Shown here: positions 6,921 through 14,715 of the stretch, one piece after another
Layout: each line of letters starts with the position of its first letter
Numbering within the stretch: the stretch's first letter is position 1
Source of the DNA: Micromonospora sp. ATA32
GTDB taxonomy: Bacteria > Actinomycetota > Actinomycetes > Mycobacteriales > Micromonosporaceae
Direction of reading: 5' to 3'
Length of the DNA: 50,185 bases
Assembly (NCBI GenBank): GCA_016802835.1
Contig: JAEVHO010000003.1
Location: 1-50,185, forward strand
Program-made: the position numbers and the translations under genes
Notes under the pieces: generated by a model
Databases searched by the model: none
Told to the model about the DNA's origin: nothing
Seen by the model: the letters and a program-made list of their open reading frames with translations, nothing else

Positions 6921-8597
6921 GTGGACGGCTTCACTGGTTGGCCCTCGGAACTCGCGGCCCGCTACCGGGCCGCCGGTTACTGGCGCGGCGAGGTGCTGGG
7001 TGACCTGCTGCGCCCGTGGCCGGAGTGGAGCCCGCAGGCGCGGGACCCGCAACGGACGGCCGTGGTGACGCGGACCAGGCGGCACAGTTATGCCGAGCTC
7101 GACACCCGCGCCGACCAGTTGGCCGCCGGGCTGGCCGACCTCGGCATCGCCCGCGGCGACCGGGTGATCGTGCAGCTGCCGAACAGCCCGGAGTTCGTCA
7201 CGACGTGTGTGGCGCTGTTCCGGATCGGCGCGCTGCCCGTGCTCGCCCTGCCCGCGCACCGCCGGGCCGAGCTCGACTATCTCGCCGGGTACGCCGGGGC
7301 GGTCGGGCTGGTCACCGCCGACCGCGGGGTCGGCGTCGACTATCGCGAGGTAGCCGCACAGGTGCGCGCCGCGCATCCCGGGCTGCGGCACGTCCTGGTC
7401 GTCGGCGACCCGGGCGAGTTCACCGCCTGGTCCGATGTACGCGGAACGCCCCGGCCGATGGCCGGCCCGCAACCGTCCGACGTGGCGTTCTTCCTGCTCT
7501 CCGGCGGAACCACCGGCCTGCCCAAACTGATCCCCCGCACGCACGACGACTACGCGTTCCAGCTGCGGGCCACCGCGGCCGAGATGGGGTTCGGCGCGGA
7601 CGACGCGTACCTGGCCGCGGTGCCGGTCGCACACAACGCCGCCCTCGGGTGCCCCGGCGTGCTTGGTGCACTTCGCGCCGGTGGCAGGGCCGTGCTGGCC
7701 GCCAGTCCCAGCCCGGACGAGGTGTTCCCGCTGATCACGCAGGAACGCGTCCGTCTCACCACCGTGATGCCCGCGGTGCTGTCGCTGTGGCTCGAGACCG
7801 GGCCGCTGTTCGGCGCCGACCTGGACGGAATGATCATCGAGGTGGGCGGTGCGGTCCTGCCACCGGACGTCGGGCGGGCGGTCCGGCCCGTTCTCGGCGC
7901 GACCCTGACCCAGTGGTTCGGCATGGCCGAGGGGATGCTCTGCTTCACCCGCCCGGGCAACGGTGACGAGCTCGCGGCGACCACCCAGGGCACCCCGATG
8001 TGCGCCGACGACGAGCTGGTGGTGGTGGACGAGCAGGACGGCCCGCTGCCCGTCGGCGAGGTCGGCGAGCTCCTGGTCCGCGGTCCGTGCGTGCTGCGTG
8101 GCTACTACGCGGTCCCGGAGCACAACCGCAGGATGTTCACCGCCGACGGCTTCCTGCGCACCGGCGACCTGGCCCGCTTCACCACGACGGGCGAGCTGGT
8201 CATCACCGGCCGGATCAAGGACGTGATCAACCGCGGCGGCGAGAAGGTGGTGGCCGACGAGGTGGAGTCGCATCTGCTCGCCCACGAACGGATCCGTGCC
8301 GCCGCCGTGGTACCGGTGCCGGATCCAGGTCTCGGCGAGAAGGTCTGCGCGGTGGTGGTGGTCGACGGCGTGGCCCCCACGCTGGCCGAGGTGCGTGCGC
8401 TGCTGCGCGAGCGCGGGCTGGCCGATTACAAGCTGCCAGACCGCCTCGACGTGGTGGACGCGTTGCCGCACACCACGGTGGGCAAGGTGGACCGCCGGGC
8501 GCTGGCCGCGCAACGGTCCACGAGCACCGCAGTGGCGCAGCGAATGCCGGGCGAGCCGGCACCGCGCGGCGGCGGCACCGCCCGGGCGGCGTCGTGA
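6921..8597 (+). CDS. Aryl-acid AMP ligase (DhbE/EntE family)
   Basis: 558 aa stand-alone adenylation enzyme expected to activate an aromatic carboxylic acid as its adenylate and load it on an aryl carrier protein, most likely the N-terminal carrier of the NRPS at 42230. Family features in order: FLLSGGTTGLPKLI (P-loop), VPVAHN, FGMAEG, FLRTGDLARF, GRIKDVINRGGEK and the A10-like TTVGKVDRR. In DHB and salicylate ligases the pocket segment reads close to HNFPLACPG; here it is HNAALGCPG, with small residues replacing Phe and Pro, so the substrate may be bulkier. The GTG start at 6921 follows a GGGAGGT ribosome site. No salicylate or DHB synthase is in the window. The C-terminal 25 residues are unstructured. 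Confidence 0.9.
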   Translation: MDGFTGWPSELAARYRAAGYWRGEVLGDLLRPWPEWSPQARDPQRTAVVTRTRRHSYAELDTRADQLAAGLADLGIARGDRVIVQLPNSPEFVTTCVALFRIGALPVLALPAHRRAELDYLAGYAGAVGLVTADRGVGVDYREVAAQVRAAHPGLRHVLVVGDPGEFTAWSDVRGTPRPMAGPQPSDVAFFLLSGGTTGLPKLIPRTHDDYAFQLRATAAEMGFGADDAYLAAVPVAHNAALGCPGVLGALRAGGRAVLAASPSPDEVFPLITQERVRLTTVMPAVLSLWLETGPLFGADLDGMIIEVGGAVLPPDVGRAVRPVLGATLTQWFGMAEGMLCFTRPGNGDELAATTQGTPMCADDELVVVDEQDGPLPVGEVGELLVRGPCVLRGYYAVPEHNRRMFTADGFLRTGDLARFTTTGELVITGRIKDVINRGGEKVVADEVESHLLAHERIRAAAVVPVPDPGLGEKVCAVVVVDGVAPTLAEVRALLRERGLADYKLPDRLDVVDALPHTTVGKVDRRALAAQRSTSTAVAQRMPGEPAPRGGGTARAAS

Positions 8598-9967
8598 CCG
8601 GCGCCACGACCCGCGCCTGCGGCAGCCTGTGGCAGCGGGAACTGCCACCGCGCCCGGAGCGTCCCGCGCTGCACGGCGAGGCGAGGGCCGACGTGGTGAT
8701 CATCGGCGCCGGGTTCACCGGGCTGTGGACCGCGTACTACCTGAGCACCTTCGCGCCGCAGCTCAGGATCCTCCTGATCGAGGCGGAATCGGTGGGCTAC
8801 GGCGCATCCGGGCGCAACGGGGGCTGGTGCACCACGGAGATGCCGGCCCTGCTGGCGTCCCTGGTCCGCCGGTACGGGGCGATGGACGGGATGCGCTTCT
8901 TCCGCACCGCGCGCAAGACCCTCGACGAGATCGAACGGGTGCTCGACGCGGAGTCCATCGACGCCGGGTTCGCGCGCGACGGTTCGCTCTACGTGGCGCG
9001 TACCCGCCCCCAGGTGGACCGGCTGGGCGCTTGGCAGGACATGCGGCTCAAGCTCGGTATCCGGGACATGACGATGTTGGGCCCGGACGAGGCCGGCGAG
9101 TACGCACGGGTCGAGGGCACCCTGCTGGCGGGCTTCACCCCGCACTGCGCGGTGGTGCAGCCGGCCGCGGTCGCCGCCGGGCTGGCCGCCGCGGTGGAGC
9201 GGCGCGGAGTCACGATCGCCGAGCACACCCGCGCGCTGCAGGTCACCCCGGGGACCGTGGTCACCCCGGAGGCGGTGATCCGGGCCCGGTCGGTGCTGAC
9301 CGCCACCGAGGCGTACACCGGCGGGCTGACCGGACACGCGCGCAGGGTCCTGCCGGTGATCTCCCGGGCAATCGCCACCGAACCTCTGCCCGTCGCCTTC
9401 TGGCAGCAGACCGGCTGGCGCGATCGGGTCACCGTGGCCGACTCGCGCTACCAGTTCGCCTACTTCCACCGGACCGTCGACGGTCGGCTGGTCGTCGGCG
9501 GGCGCGGCGCGGGATACCGGGCGGGCTCCGGCACCTCGGCGGCCGGCCGTTACGGGCCCCGGACGTTCGCCCGGCTCCGGGCCGCCGCGACCGAGATGTT
9601 CCCGGCGCTGGCCGGGCACGCGATCACCCACTGCTGGAGCGGCGCGTACGGCCTGCATCGCGACAGCGAGCCGGCGGTGGTCTACGACGCGGCGTCCGGG
9701 CTCGGGCACGCCGGCGGCTACAGCGGCGAAGGCATCGCGTTGAGCAATCTCGCCGGGCGCACCCTGGCGGGTCTGGTCGGCGAGGTCAAACGCCCGGAGG
9801 CGCGGCTGTGCTGGACCGGACACCGGGCCCGCCGCTGGGAGCCCGAACCGCTGCGCTTCCTCGGCGTCCGGGGGGTCAGCGCCCTGGCCACTCTGGCCGA
9901 CCGGTACGAGGACCGCACCGACCGGACCGCACCGCTGGCCGGCTTCGTGCTGCGAACCGTTCTGTGA
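8594..9967 (+). CDS. FAD-dependent oxidoreductase, DadA/glycine-oxidase-like (first copy)
   Basis: 457 aa flavoprotein of the D-amino acid oxidase fold. The N-terminal dinucleotide site is IIGAGFTGLWTAYYL, followed by LIEAESVGYGASGRNGGW, the motif that surrounds the flavin in this family. The C-terminal flavin-contact segment is HAGGYSGEGIALSN. It should oxidise a C-N bond of an amine or amino acid, releasing an imine, or act on the heterocyclic peptide. The GTG start overlaps the ligase stop (GTGA). A second homologue lies at 11696, with a VOC gene and a P450 between them. Confidence 0.9.
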   Translation: MTGATTRACGSLWQRELPPRPERPALHGEARADVVIIGAGFTGLWTAYYLSTFAPQLRILLIEAESVGYGASGRNGGWCTTEMPALLASLVRRYGAMDGMRFFRTARKTLDEIERVLDAESIDAGFARDGSLYVARTRPQVDRLGAWQDMRLKLGIRDMTMLGPDEAGEYARVEGTLLAGFTPHCAVVQPAAVAAGLAAAVERRGVTIAEHTRALQVTPGTVVTPEAVIRARSVLTATEAYTGGLTGHARRVLPVISRAIATEPLPVAFWQQTGWRDRVTVADSRYQFAYFHRTVDGRLVVGGRGAGYRAGSGTSAAGRYGPRTFARLRAAATEMFPALAGHAITHCWSGAYGLHRDSEPAVVYDAASGLGHAGGYSGEGIALSNLAGRTLAGLVGEVKRPEARLCWTGHRARRWEPEPLRFLGVRGVSALATLADRYEDRTDRTAPLAGFVLRTVL

Positions 9968-9987
9968 CCCCTGCGAGAGGAACCGAC

Positions 9988-10479
9988 GTGACCGGCGACC
10001 CTGTACCCGCGCTCAACGGCGGCACGCACATCAACCTCACCGTCCGCGATCTGGAGCGCAGCACGCAGTGGTACTGCCGCGCGCTGGGCTTCACCGTGGT
10101 GCGCGACGCCCGGCCGGTGGAGTCCGGCTTCCACTTCCGCACCCTGCTGCACTCCCGAGCGCTCACCTCGATCGTGCTCGGGCAGGCCGACGAACCCCGC
10201 ACCGAGCCGTTCGACGAGCACCGCGTCGGCCTACACCACCTGGCCTTCCACGTCCCGGAGCGGGAGACGCTACTGGAGTGGGTGGCCCACCTGGACCGTG
10301 CCGGCGTCGCCCACGGCGGGGTGGAGAAGCTGTTCCTGGAGGCCGGCTACGGCGTGTGGCTGCGCGATCCGGACAACATCTGGCTCGAGCTGTACTGGCT
10401 CAACGCCGAATACTTCATGCGCAAGATGCGCGAGCACCACCGGGCGAAGCGGGCCGAGCGGGCGGCGTCGGCGTCGTGA
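9988..10479 (+). CDS. VOC (glyoxalase/extradiol-type) metalloprotein
   Basis: 163 aa vicinal-oxygen-chelate protein with two beta-alpha-beta-beta-beta modules. Likely metal ligands are visible: His in THINLTV, His in GLHHLAFHV and Glu in IWLELYW. Members include glyoxalases, fosfomycin-type resistance enzymes, dioxygenases and epimerases, so the exact reaction is open. The GTG at 9988 follows GAGAGG and its stop overlaps the next P450's start, placing it inside the ligase-oxidase-P450 operon. The Arg/Lys-rich tail (REHHRAKRAERAA) is unusual for the fold. Of the three VOC genes here, this is the one with the clearest metal site. Confidence 0.88.
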   Translation: MTGDPVPALNGGTHINLTVRDLERSTQWYCRALGFTVVRDARPVESGFHFRTLLHSRALTSIVLGQADEPRTEPFDEHRVGLHHLAFHVPERETLLEWVAHLDRAGVAHGGVEKLFLEAGYGVWLRDPDNIWLELYWLNAEYFMRKMREHHRAKRAERAASAS

Positions 10480-11663
10480 CAGCTGCCCGGCCCCGCATCC
10501 AGGCGGTCGACCTGGCATCCTCGAACGACCCCTACCCCGAGTACGCGCGGTTGCGGGAGCGGGGCGCGGTGGTCCGCGGCGAGTTCGGCCAGTCCCTGGC
10601 GGTGCGGCACGGCGCGGTCAGCGCACTGCTCCGCGACGCCCGCCTGTCCAGCCACTTCCCGCCGGACTTCATCCGTCTCACCCTGGGCGAGGGACCGGCT
10701 GCCGGCTTCCCCGCCGGGATCGTGCTCACTCAGGACCCGCCGGAGCACACCGAGCTGCGCCGGTTCCTCGGACGGGCGTTCTTCGTCGCGGCCGTACGGG
10801 CGATGACCGCCGAGGTCCAGGCGCTGATCGACGACCTGCTCGTCCCCGCCCTGGACACCGGCCGGATGGACCTGGTCACCGGGCTCGCCGTGCCGCTGCC
10901 GGTGACGGTGGTCTGCCGCCTGATCGGCATCCCCGACGCCGATCGTGACGCCGTACTGCCTCGGGTGATGGACCTCGCCAAGGTGTTCGACGCGGCGAAC
11001 CTGACCCTGGACGAGCGCGGCGAGGTAGACGCGGCGGTGACCTGGCTGCGCGACTACGTGAGCGCGCTGCTGCTCGACGGGCGCTCGGGCCTCGCCGCGA
11101 TGTACGCAGGTGACCCCTCGGCGCGGCGCGCGGACAGCGCGCGGATCGTGGACAGCCTGTTGTTCCTCTTCCACGCCGGTTTCGAGACCACCATGGGGTT
11201 GGTGTCCAACGGCTGCGCGGCGCTGCTCGACCATCCGGACGAACTCACCCGGCTGCGCGCCGAGCCCGGCCTGGTGTCCACCGCCGTCGACGAGTTCCTG
11301 CGCTACGACTCCCCGATCCAGAACGCGATCCGGGTGTGCCGCGAACCGATCGTCCAGGACGGGCACAAGATCCGGGCGGGGCGCTCGGTGATGCTGCTGC
11401 TGGGCGCGGCGAACCGCGACCCCGCGGCGTTCGAGAACCCCGATCGGCTGGACATCGGCCGGTCGCCGAACGCGCATCTGGGCTTCGGCGGCGGCCTGCA
11501 CCGATGCCTGGGCACCGCGCTGGCCCGACTGATGGGCGAACTGGTCTTCACCACGCTGGCCACCCGGTTTCGCGACATCGGCCGCGAGCACGGCGCGCGC
11601 CGACGACGGCACGGGAGCCTGCGTTCCTTCGAGTACCTCCCGCTGGTCCTCCGGCCGGCCTGA
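10476..11663 (+). CDS. Cytochrome P450 (first of three)
   Basis: 395 aa soluble bacterial P450. The heme loop FGGGLHRCLG places the axial Cys at 344. The I-helix oxygen-activation motif is AGFETT and the ExxR is in EFLRYDSP. The GTG start overlaps the upstream VOC stop (GTGA). All three P450s share the AGFET[TS] signature and an NG-containing I-helix end, so they are probably related paralogues from one subfamily. The substrate is likely a cluster intermediate; nothing in the sequence shows the site of oxidation. Confidence 0.94.
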   Translation: MTAARPRIQAVDLASSNDPYPEYARLRERGAVVRGEFGQSLAVRHGAVSALLRDARLSSHFPPDFIRLTLGEGPAAGFPAGIVLTQDPPEHTELRRFLGRAFFVAAVRAMTAEVQALIDDLLVPALDTGRMDLVTGLAVPLPVTVVCRLIGIPDADRDAVLPRVMDLAKVFDAANLTLDERGEVDAAVTWLRDYVSALLLDGRSGLAAMYAGDPSARRADSARIVDSLLFLFHAGFETTMGLVSNGCAALLDHPDELTRLRAEPGLVSTAVDEFLRYDSPIQNAIRVCREPIVQDGHKIRAGRSVMLLLGAANRDPAAFENPDRLDIGRSPNAHLGFGGGLHRCLGTALARLMGELVFTTLATRFRDIGREHGARRRRHGSLRSFEYLPLVLRPA

Positions 11664-11695
11664 CCACGCTCATCCGCGGAGAAGGAGACATCCAC

Positions 11696-13081
11696 ATGGA
11701 CCGGCTGTCCACCGACACCTACTGGCACGAGACCGCGACCGCCCAGCCGGCCGAACCGCTGGACGGCGACGCCAGCTGTGACGTCTGCATCATCGGCGCC
11801 GGGTACACCGGCCTGTGGGCCGCGCACTTCCTCAAGCAGGCCGAACCCGGCATGTCGATCATGGTGGTGGAGGCGGGCACGGTGGGCGGCGGCGCCTCCG
11901 GCATGAACGCCGGGTTCGTGCAGATGACCGCGGGCAAGGTCCTGCGCCGGATGCTCTGGTACTACGGCAAGGAGAAGGCCGGCGGGGTCTACAAGTCGGT
12001 GGCCCGATCGGTACTGGAGATCGGCCGGTTCTGCCGGCAGAACGGCATCGACGCGCAGTACCAGAACAGTGGCATCCTGCAGGTGGCCACCGACACCAAG
12101 CAGCTGGCCCGGCTGGAGTTGCAGATCAAGCGGGCACGCAAGGCGGGCGTGGCGTCGTTCCGGCTGCTGGACGCCGCCGAGGCGCAGGAGCGGATCGGGT
12201 CACCGACGGTGCTCGGCGCGCTGAAGGTGAGCGGTGCGCTGCTCAACCCGTACCGGCTGGTCCTGGGCCTGGCCCGGGTGGTGCGGGAGCAGGGCGTGCC
12301 GATCCACGAGCACACTCCCGCCGAGACGGTGGAGAAGGTCGACGGCAAGTGGCGGGTGAGCACACCCAAGGGCACCGTCATCGCGGACCAGGTCGTGATG
12401 GCCACCAACGGGCTGCAGGGGCAGTTCCCCGAGCTGCACGCCCGGCAGATGCCGGTGTGGAACTACCTGATGGTGACCGAGCCGCTGACCGACGAGCAGC
12501 TCGGACGGGTCGCCTGGCCGGGCCGCGAGGGGGTCGCGAACTCTCTGTCGTTCTCCACCGCGGCACGCCTCACCCCGGACAACCGGGTGCTGTGGGCCGG
12601 CGGCCTCTGGTACATGTTCGGCAACCGCGACACCGACGTCCGGCACCGGCGCAACGACGAGGCGTTCGGCAAACTGGAGCAGTCTTTCCGGGCGTTCTTC
12701 CCGCACTGGCGCGACGTGCGGTTCAGCCACGCCAACGGCGGCCTGATCAGTTGGAGCCACACGTTCATCCCGCAGTTCGGCCGCACCGAGTCGGACATGA
12801 TCTACGGGCACGGGTACACCGGCAGCGGGATCGCGGCCAGCCACACCGGCGGCAAGATCCTGCGGGACCTGGTGCTGCGGCGGCAGACCGAGTTCACCGA
12901 CCTGGCATTCGTCACGGTCAACCAGCCGAAGTTCCTGCCCGGCGCCTGGGGCAACAAGGGCGGCGAGTTCTTCATCTGGCGTCAGCGCATCGGTGACCGG
13001 CTGCCCCTGCTGCTGCCGTACCAGGCGGCGCTGGCTCCGAAGCGATTCTTCGCGCGCCGCCCGGCACAGGGCCGCCCGTAG
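11696..13081 (+). CDS. FAD-dependent oxidoreductase, DadA/PuuB-like (second copy)
   Basis: 461 aa flavoprotein with the same architecture as the gene at 8594: an IIGAGYTGLWAAHFL dinucleotide fold, a GGGASGMNAGF flavin loop and a C-terminal GHGYTGSGIAASHTGG flavin segment. The ATG at 11696 is preceded by GGAGAAGGAG. Compared with the first copy it has Met in place of Arg in the GASGxN motif and a longer basic C-terminus. The two probably catalyse successive or substrate-specific amine oxidations. It is the last gene of the rightward operon and is followed by a strong hairpin. Confidence 0.9.
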   Translation: MDRLSTDTYWHETATAQPAEPLDGDASCDVCIIGAGYTGLWAAHFLKQAEPGMSIMVVEAGTVGGGASGMNAGFVQMTAGKVLRRMLWYYGKEKAGGVYKSVARSVLEIGRFCRQNGIDAQYQNSGILQVATDTKQLARLELQIKRARKAGVASFRLLDAAEAQERIGSPTVLGALKVSGALLNPYRLVLGLARVVREQGVPIHEHTPAETVEKVDGKWRVSTPKGTVIADQVVMATNGLQGQFPELHARQMPVWNYLMVTEPLTDEQLGRVAWPGREGVANSLSFSTAARLTPDNRVLWAGGLWYMFGNRDTDVRHRRNDEAFGKLEQSFRAFFPHWRDVRFSHANGGLISWSHTFIPQFGRTESDMIYGHGYTGSGIAASHTGGKILRDLVLRRQTEFTDLAFVTVNQPKFLPGAWGNKGGEFFIWRQRIGDRLPLLLPYQAALAPKRFFARRPAQGRP

Positions 13082-13093
13082 CCTGGCGAGGGG

Positions 13094-13123
13094 CGGTGCC
13101 CCGGAGCGCGTCCCGGGGCACCG
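13094..13123. terminator. Hairpin between convergent genes
   Basis: Perfect 11-bp stem CGGTGCCCCGG / CCGGGGCACCG with an 8-base loop, located 12 bp after the flavoprotein stop and 8 bp before the stop of the convergent hydrolase gene. It has no T-tract, as is normal in high-GC actinomycetes, and could serve both directions. Confidence 0.75.
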
Positions 13124-13131
13124 CGTGGTGC

Positions 13132-14151
13132 TCAGCCGGTCGAGGATGCCCGCAGGAGCGTCCGCGACTCCCCCACGGCCAGGTCCCACAGGTCCCGCTG
13201 GTCGCGCCCCGCCTCCCGCCACGCGATCCGCGCCTGCTCGATCGGTGCCATCGGTGTCTCGGCGGAAAGCACGAAGGCGCCCCAGTGCATGGTCATCATG
13301 CGGGGGGTGCCCAGGTCGGCGCACGCCCGGACCGCCTCGGACGGGCTCATGTGCAGCGGCTTCATGAACCATCTGGGCAGGTACGCGCCCACCGGCATGA
13401 GCGCGAGGTCGATGTCGGGGCGGCGGGCGCCGATCTCGGCGAAGTACCGCCCGTACGCGGAGTCGCCGGCGAAGTAGACGGTGGTGGCGCCGGGAGTCGC
13501 CGGGTACGCCGTCATCACCCAACCGCCCCACAGGCTCCGACAGCCGTCGAAGAGTGTCCGGCGGCTCCAGTGGTGCGACGGGGTGAACTCGAAGCGCACC
13601 GGCCCGATGTCGACCGTTTCCCACCAGTCCAGCTCGGACACCCGCGTGAAGCTCAGTCGGCGGAACCACCAGCCCAGGCCGGCGGGCACCAGCATGTGGG
13701 TGTCGCGCGGCAGCCGCCGCACGGTCGGGGCGTCCAGGTGGTCGAAATGGTTGTGGCTGATCACCACGGCATCCACGTGCGGCAGGGCCTCCCACGGCAC
13801 GCCGGGGGGAGTCAGCCGAGGTCGGACGCCGGGGATCCGGGTGGCCCACACCGGATCGGTGAGCACCACCAGGCCGCCAATCCGCAGCACGCACGATGCG
13901 TGGCCGACCCAGGTCACGCCCACCTCGGTGTCCGCCACGGCGGGCAGCGCGGCCTGCGGTCGGACCGGGATCCGGCCAGCGTCGGCGAGATCGGGGCGCA
14001 TGCCGCCGGAGAGCATCAGCCGGCGCACCGCACGAGACCCCGGGACCGGGTGAGTCAACCGGTCGGCGAAGCTGGCCGGCCAGGTGCGTTCTCCTCGCCT
14101 TTCAGACCGTATCCGGTCGAACGCACGGTAGATACTTCGTGGATACCTCAT
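13132..14151 (-). CDS. Metallo-beta-lactamase-fold hydrolase (UlaG/NAPE-PLD-like)
   Basis: 339 aa protein with the metal-binding HxHxDH motif (SHNHFDHLD), preceded by TWVGHASCVLR and LTDPVW, the opening strands typical of the L-ascorbate-6-phosphate lactonase / NAPE-PLD branch. Later metal ligands fit SHHWSRR, AGDSAYG and MTMHWGAF. It is expected to hydrolyse an ester, lactone, amide or phosphodiester. In this cluster it could hydrolyse a product or intermediate or act in self-protection; this is speculation. I prefer the ATG at 14151; an in-frame ATG at 14199 would overlap the promoter elements. Confidence 0.85.
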   Translation of the reverse strand: MRYPRSIYRAFDRIRSERRGERTWPASFADRLTHPVPGSRAVRRLMLSGGMRPDLADAGRIPVRPQAALPAVADTEVGVTWVGHASCVLRIGGLVVLTDPVWATRIPGVRPRLTPPGVPWEALPHVDAVVISHNHFDHLDAPTVRRLPRDTHMLVPAGLGWWFRRLSFTRVSELDWWETVDIGPVRFEFTPSHHWSRRTLFDGCRSLWGGWVMTAYPATPGATTVYFAGDSAYGRYFAEIGARRPDIDLALMPVGAYLPRWFMKPLHMSPSEAVRACADLGTPRMMTMHWGAFVLSAETPMAPIEQARIAWREAGRDQRDLWDLAVGESRTLLRASSTG

Positions 14152-14192
14152 CGGCAGCTCCGCACCTCGGAGGGGCTCGGCCGAGACTCTGA

Positions 14193-14236
14193 CTCGCATC
14201 GACAGACCTTGCCAAGTCTCGTGTCTGCGCTAGCGT
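14193..14236 (+). promoter_or_regulatory. Tandem CTYGYRT elements and -10 box before the carrier-protein gene
   Basis: Elements start at 14193 (CTCGCAT), 14208 (CTTGCCA) and 14218 (CTCGTGT); the last two are exactly 10 bp apart. TAGCGT at 14231-14236 fits a -10 box and would put transcription start at about 14243-14244, the first base of the ATG, so the message may be leaderless. No ribosome site is visible. Confidence 0.55.
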
Positions 14237-14243
14237 ATATCGC

Positions 14244-14528
14244 ATGTCGGAGTGTTTCGACGGCATGGATGCGACGAGATCGGAGGGCACCGTGGAGGAC
14301 CAGCAGCGGATGCTGGACATTTGGCAGAACATCTTCAAAACCACCGTTAAGTCCGACTCGGACTTCTTCGACGACCTTGAGGGCGATTCGATGGCCGCCG
14401 CCGCGATCGTCCATTGGGTAAAAGTCGTCTTCGGTGTGCAGATCCCGATGGTCGAGGTGTTTGATCAATCGACCCCGGCCGAGTTGTCGGCCTATGTCGA
14501 CACAGTCCGGTCCGGTTCAACAAACTAG
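14244..14528 (+). CDS. Stand-alone carrier protein (PCP/ACP)
   Basis: 94 aa carrier protein with Ser49 in FFDDLEGDSMAAAAIV as the phosphopantetheine site. The N-terminal 15 residues have no carrier-fold similarity. It sits directly upstream of the Cy-A-T-TE synthetase at 14716 and probably in the same transcript. It could present an acyl or aminoacyl group to that synthetase or to a free-standing condensation protein. The residue pattern after the Ser (MAAAAIVHWVKVVFG) is more like carriers of acyl or NRPS side pathways than like the PKS ACP at 2484. Confidence 0.88.
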   Translation: MSECFDGMDATRSEGTVEDQQRMLDIWQNIFKTTVKSDSDFFDDLEGDSMAAAAIVHWVKVVFGVQIPMVEVFDQSTPAELSAYVDTVRSGSTN

Positions 14529-14715
14529 GTATTGGGCTTCCTCGACTCGGGTTGATCTACTCGCCCAAAGGGTTGATTGACCCGCCGTATCCACTGTGTG
14601 AACGTAACGTCGCGGCAGCAGCCGCCTACCTCCGGTCACGAGGGCCTTGCGCAGCCCTGCTCGGATATTTCTTGCTGCGTTCAGCCCCATCGGCACGACC
14701 CCTGGAGTCAAACAG
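14529..14715. other. 187-bp spacer before the Cy-A-T-TE synthetase
   Basis: No credible gene. It has three unevenly spaced CTCG tetramers (14541, 14546, 14560) and a direct repeat GGTTGAT (in GGTTGATCTAC and GGTTGATTGAC). A separate promoter for the synthetase is possible but I cannot assign its boxes. Confidence 0.35.

Noticed and set aside
6834..8648. 604-codon leftward open frame opposite the AMP ligase
   Set aside because: Low-complexity His/Gly/Arg-rich composition with no motif; it is the usual high-GC shadow of the ligase and flavoprotein genes.
12200..13894. Long leftward frame opposite the second flavoprotein
   Set aside because: It runs through the terminator hairpin and into another frame of the hydrolase gene, with no recognisable domain.
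14647..14715. Upstream start giving the Cy-A-T-TE synthetase 23 more residues
   Set aside because: The extra segment has no similarity to docking or Cy sequence, and the ATG at 14716 has a ribosome site.
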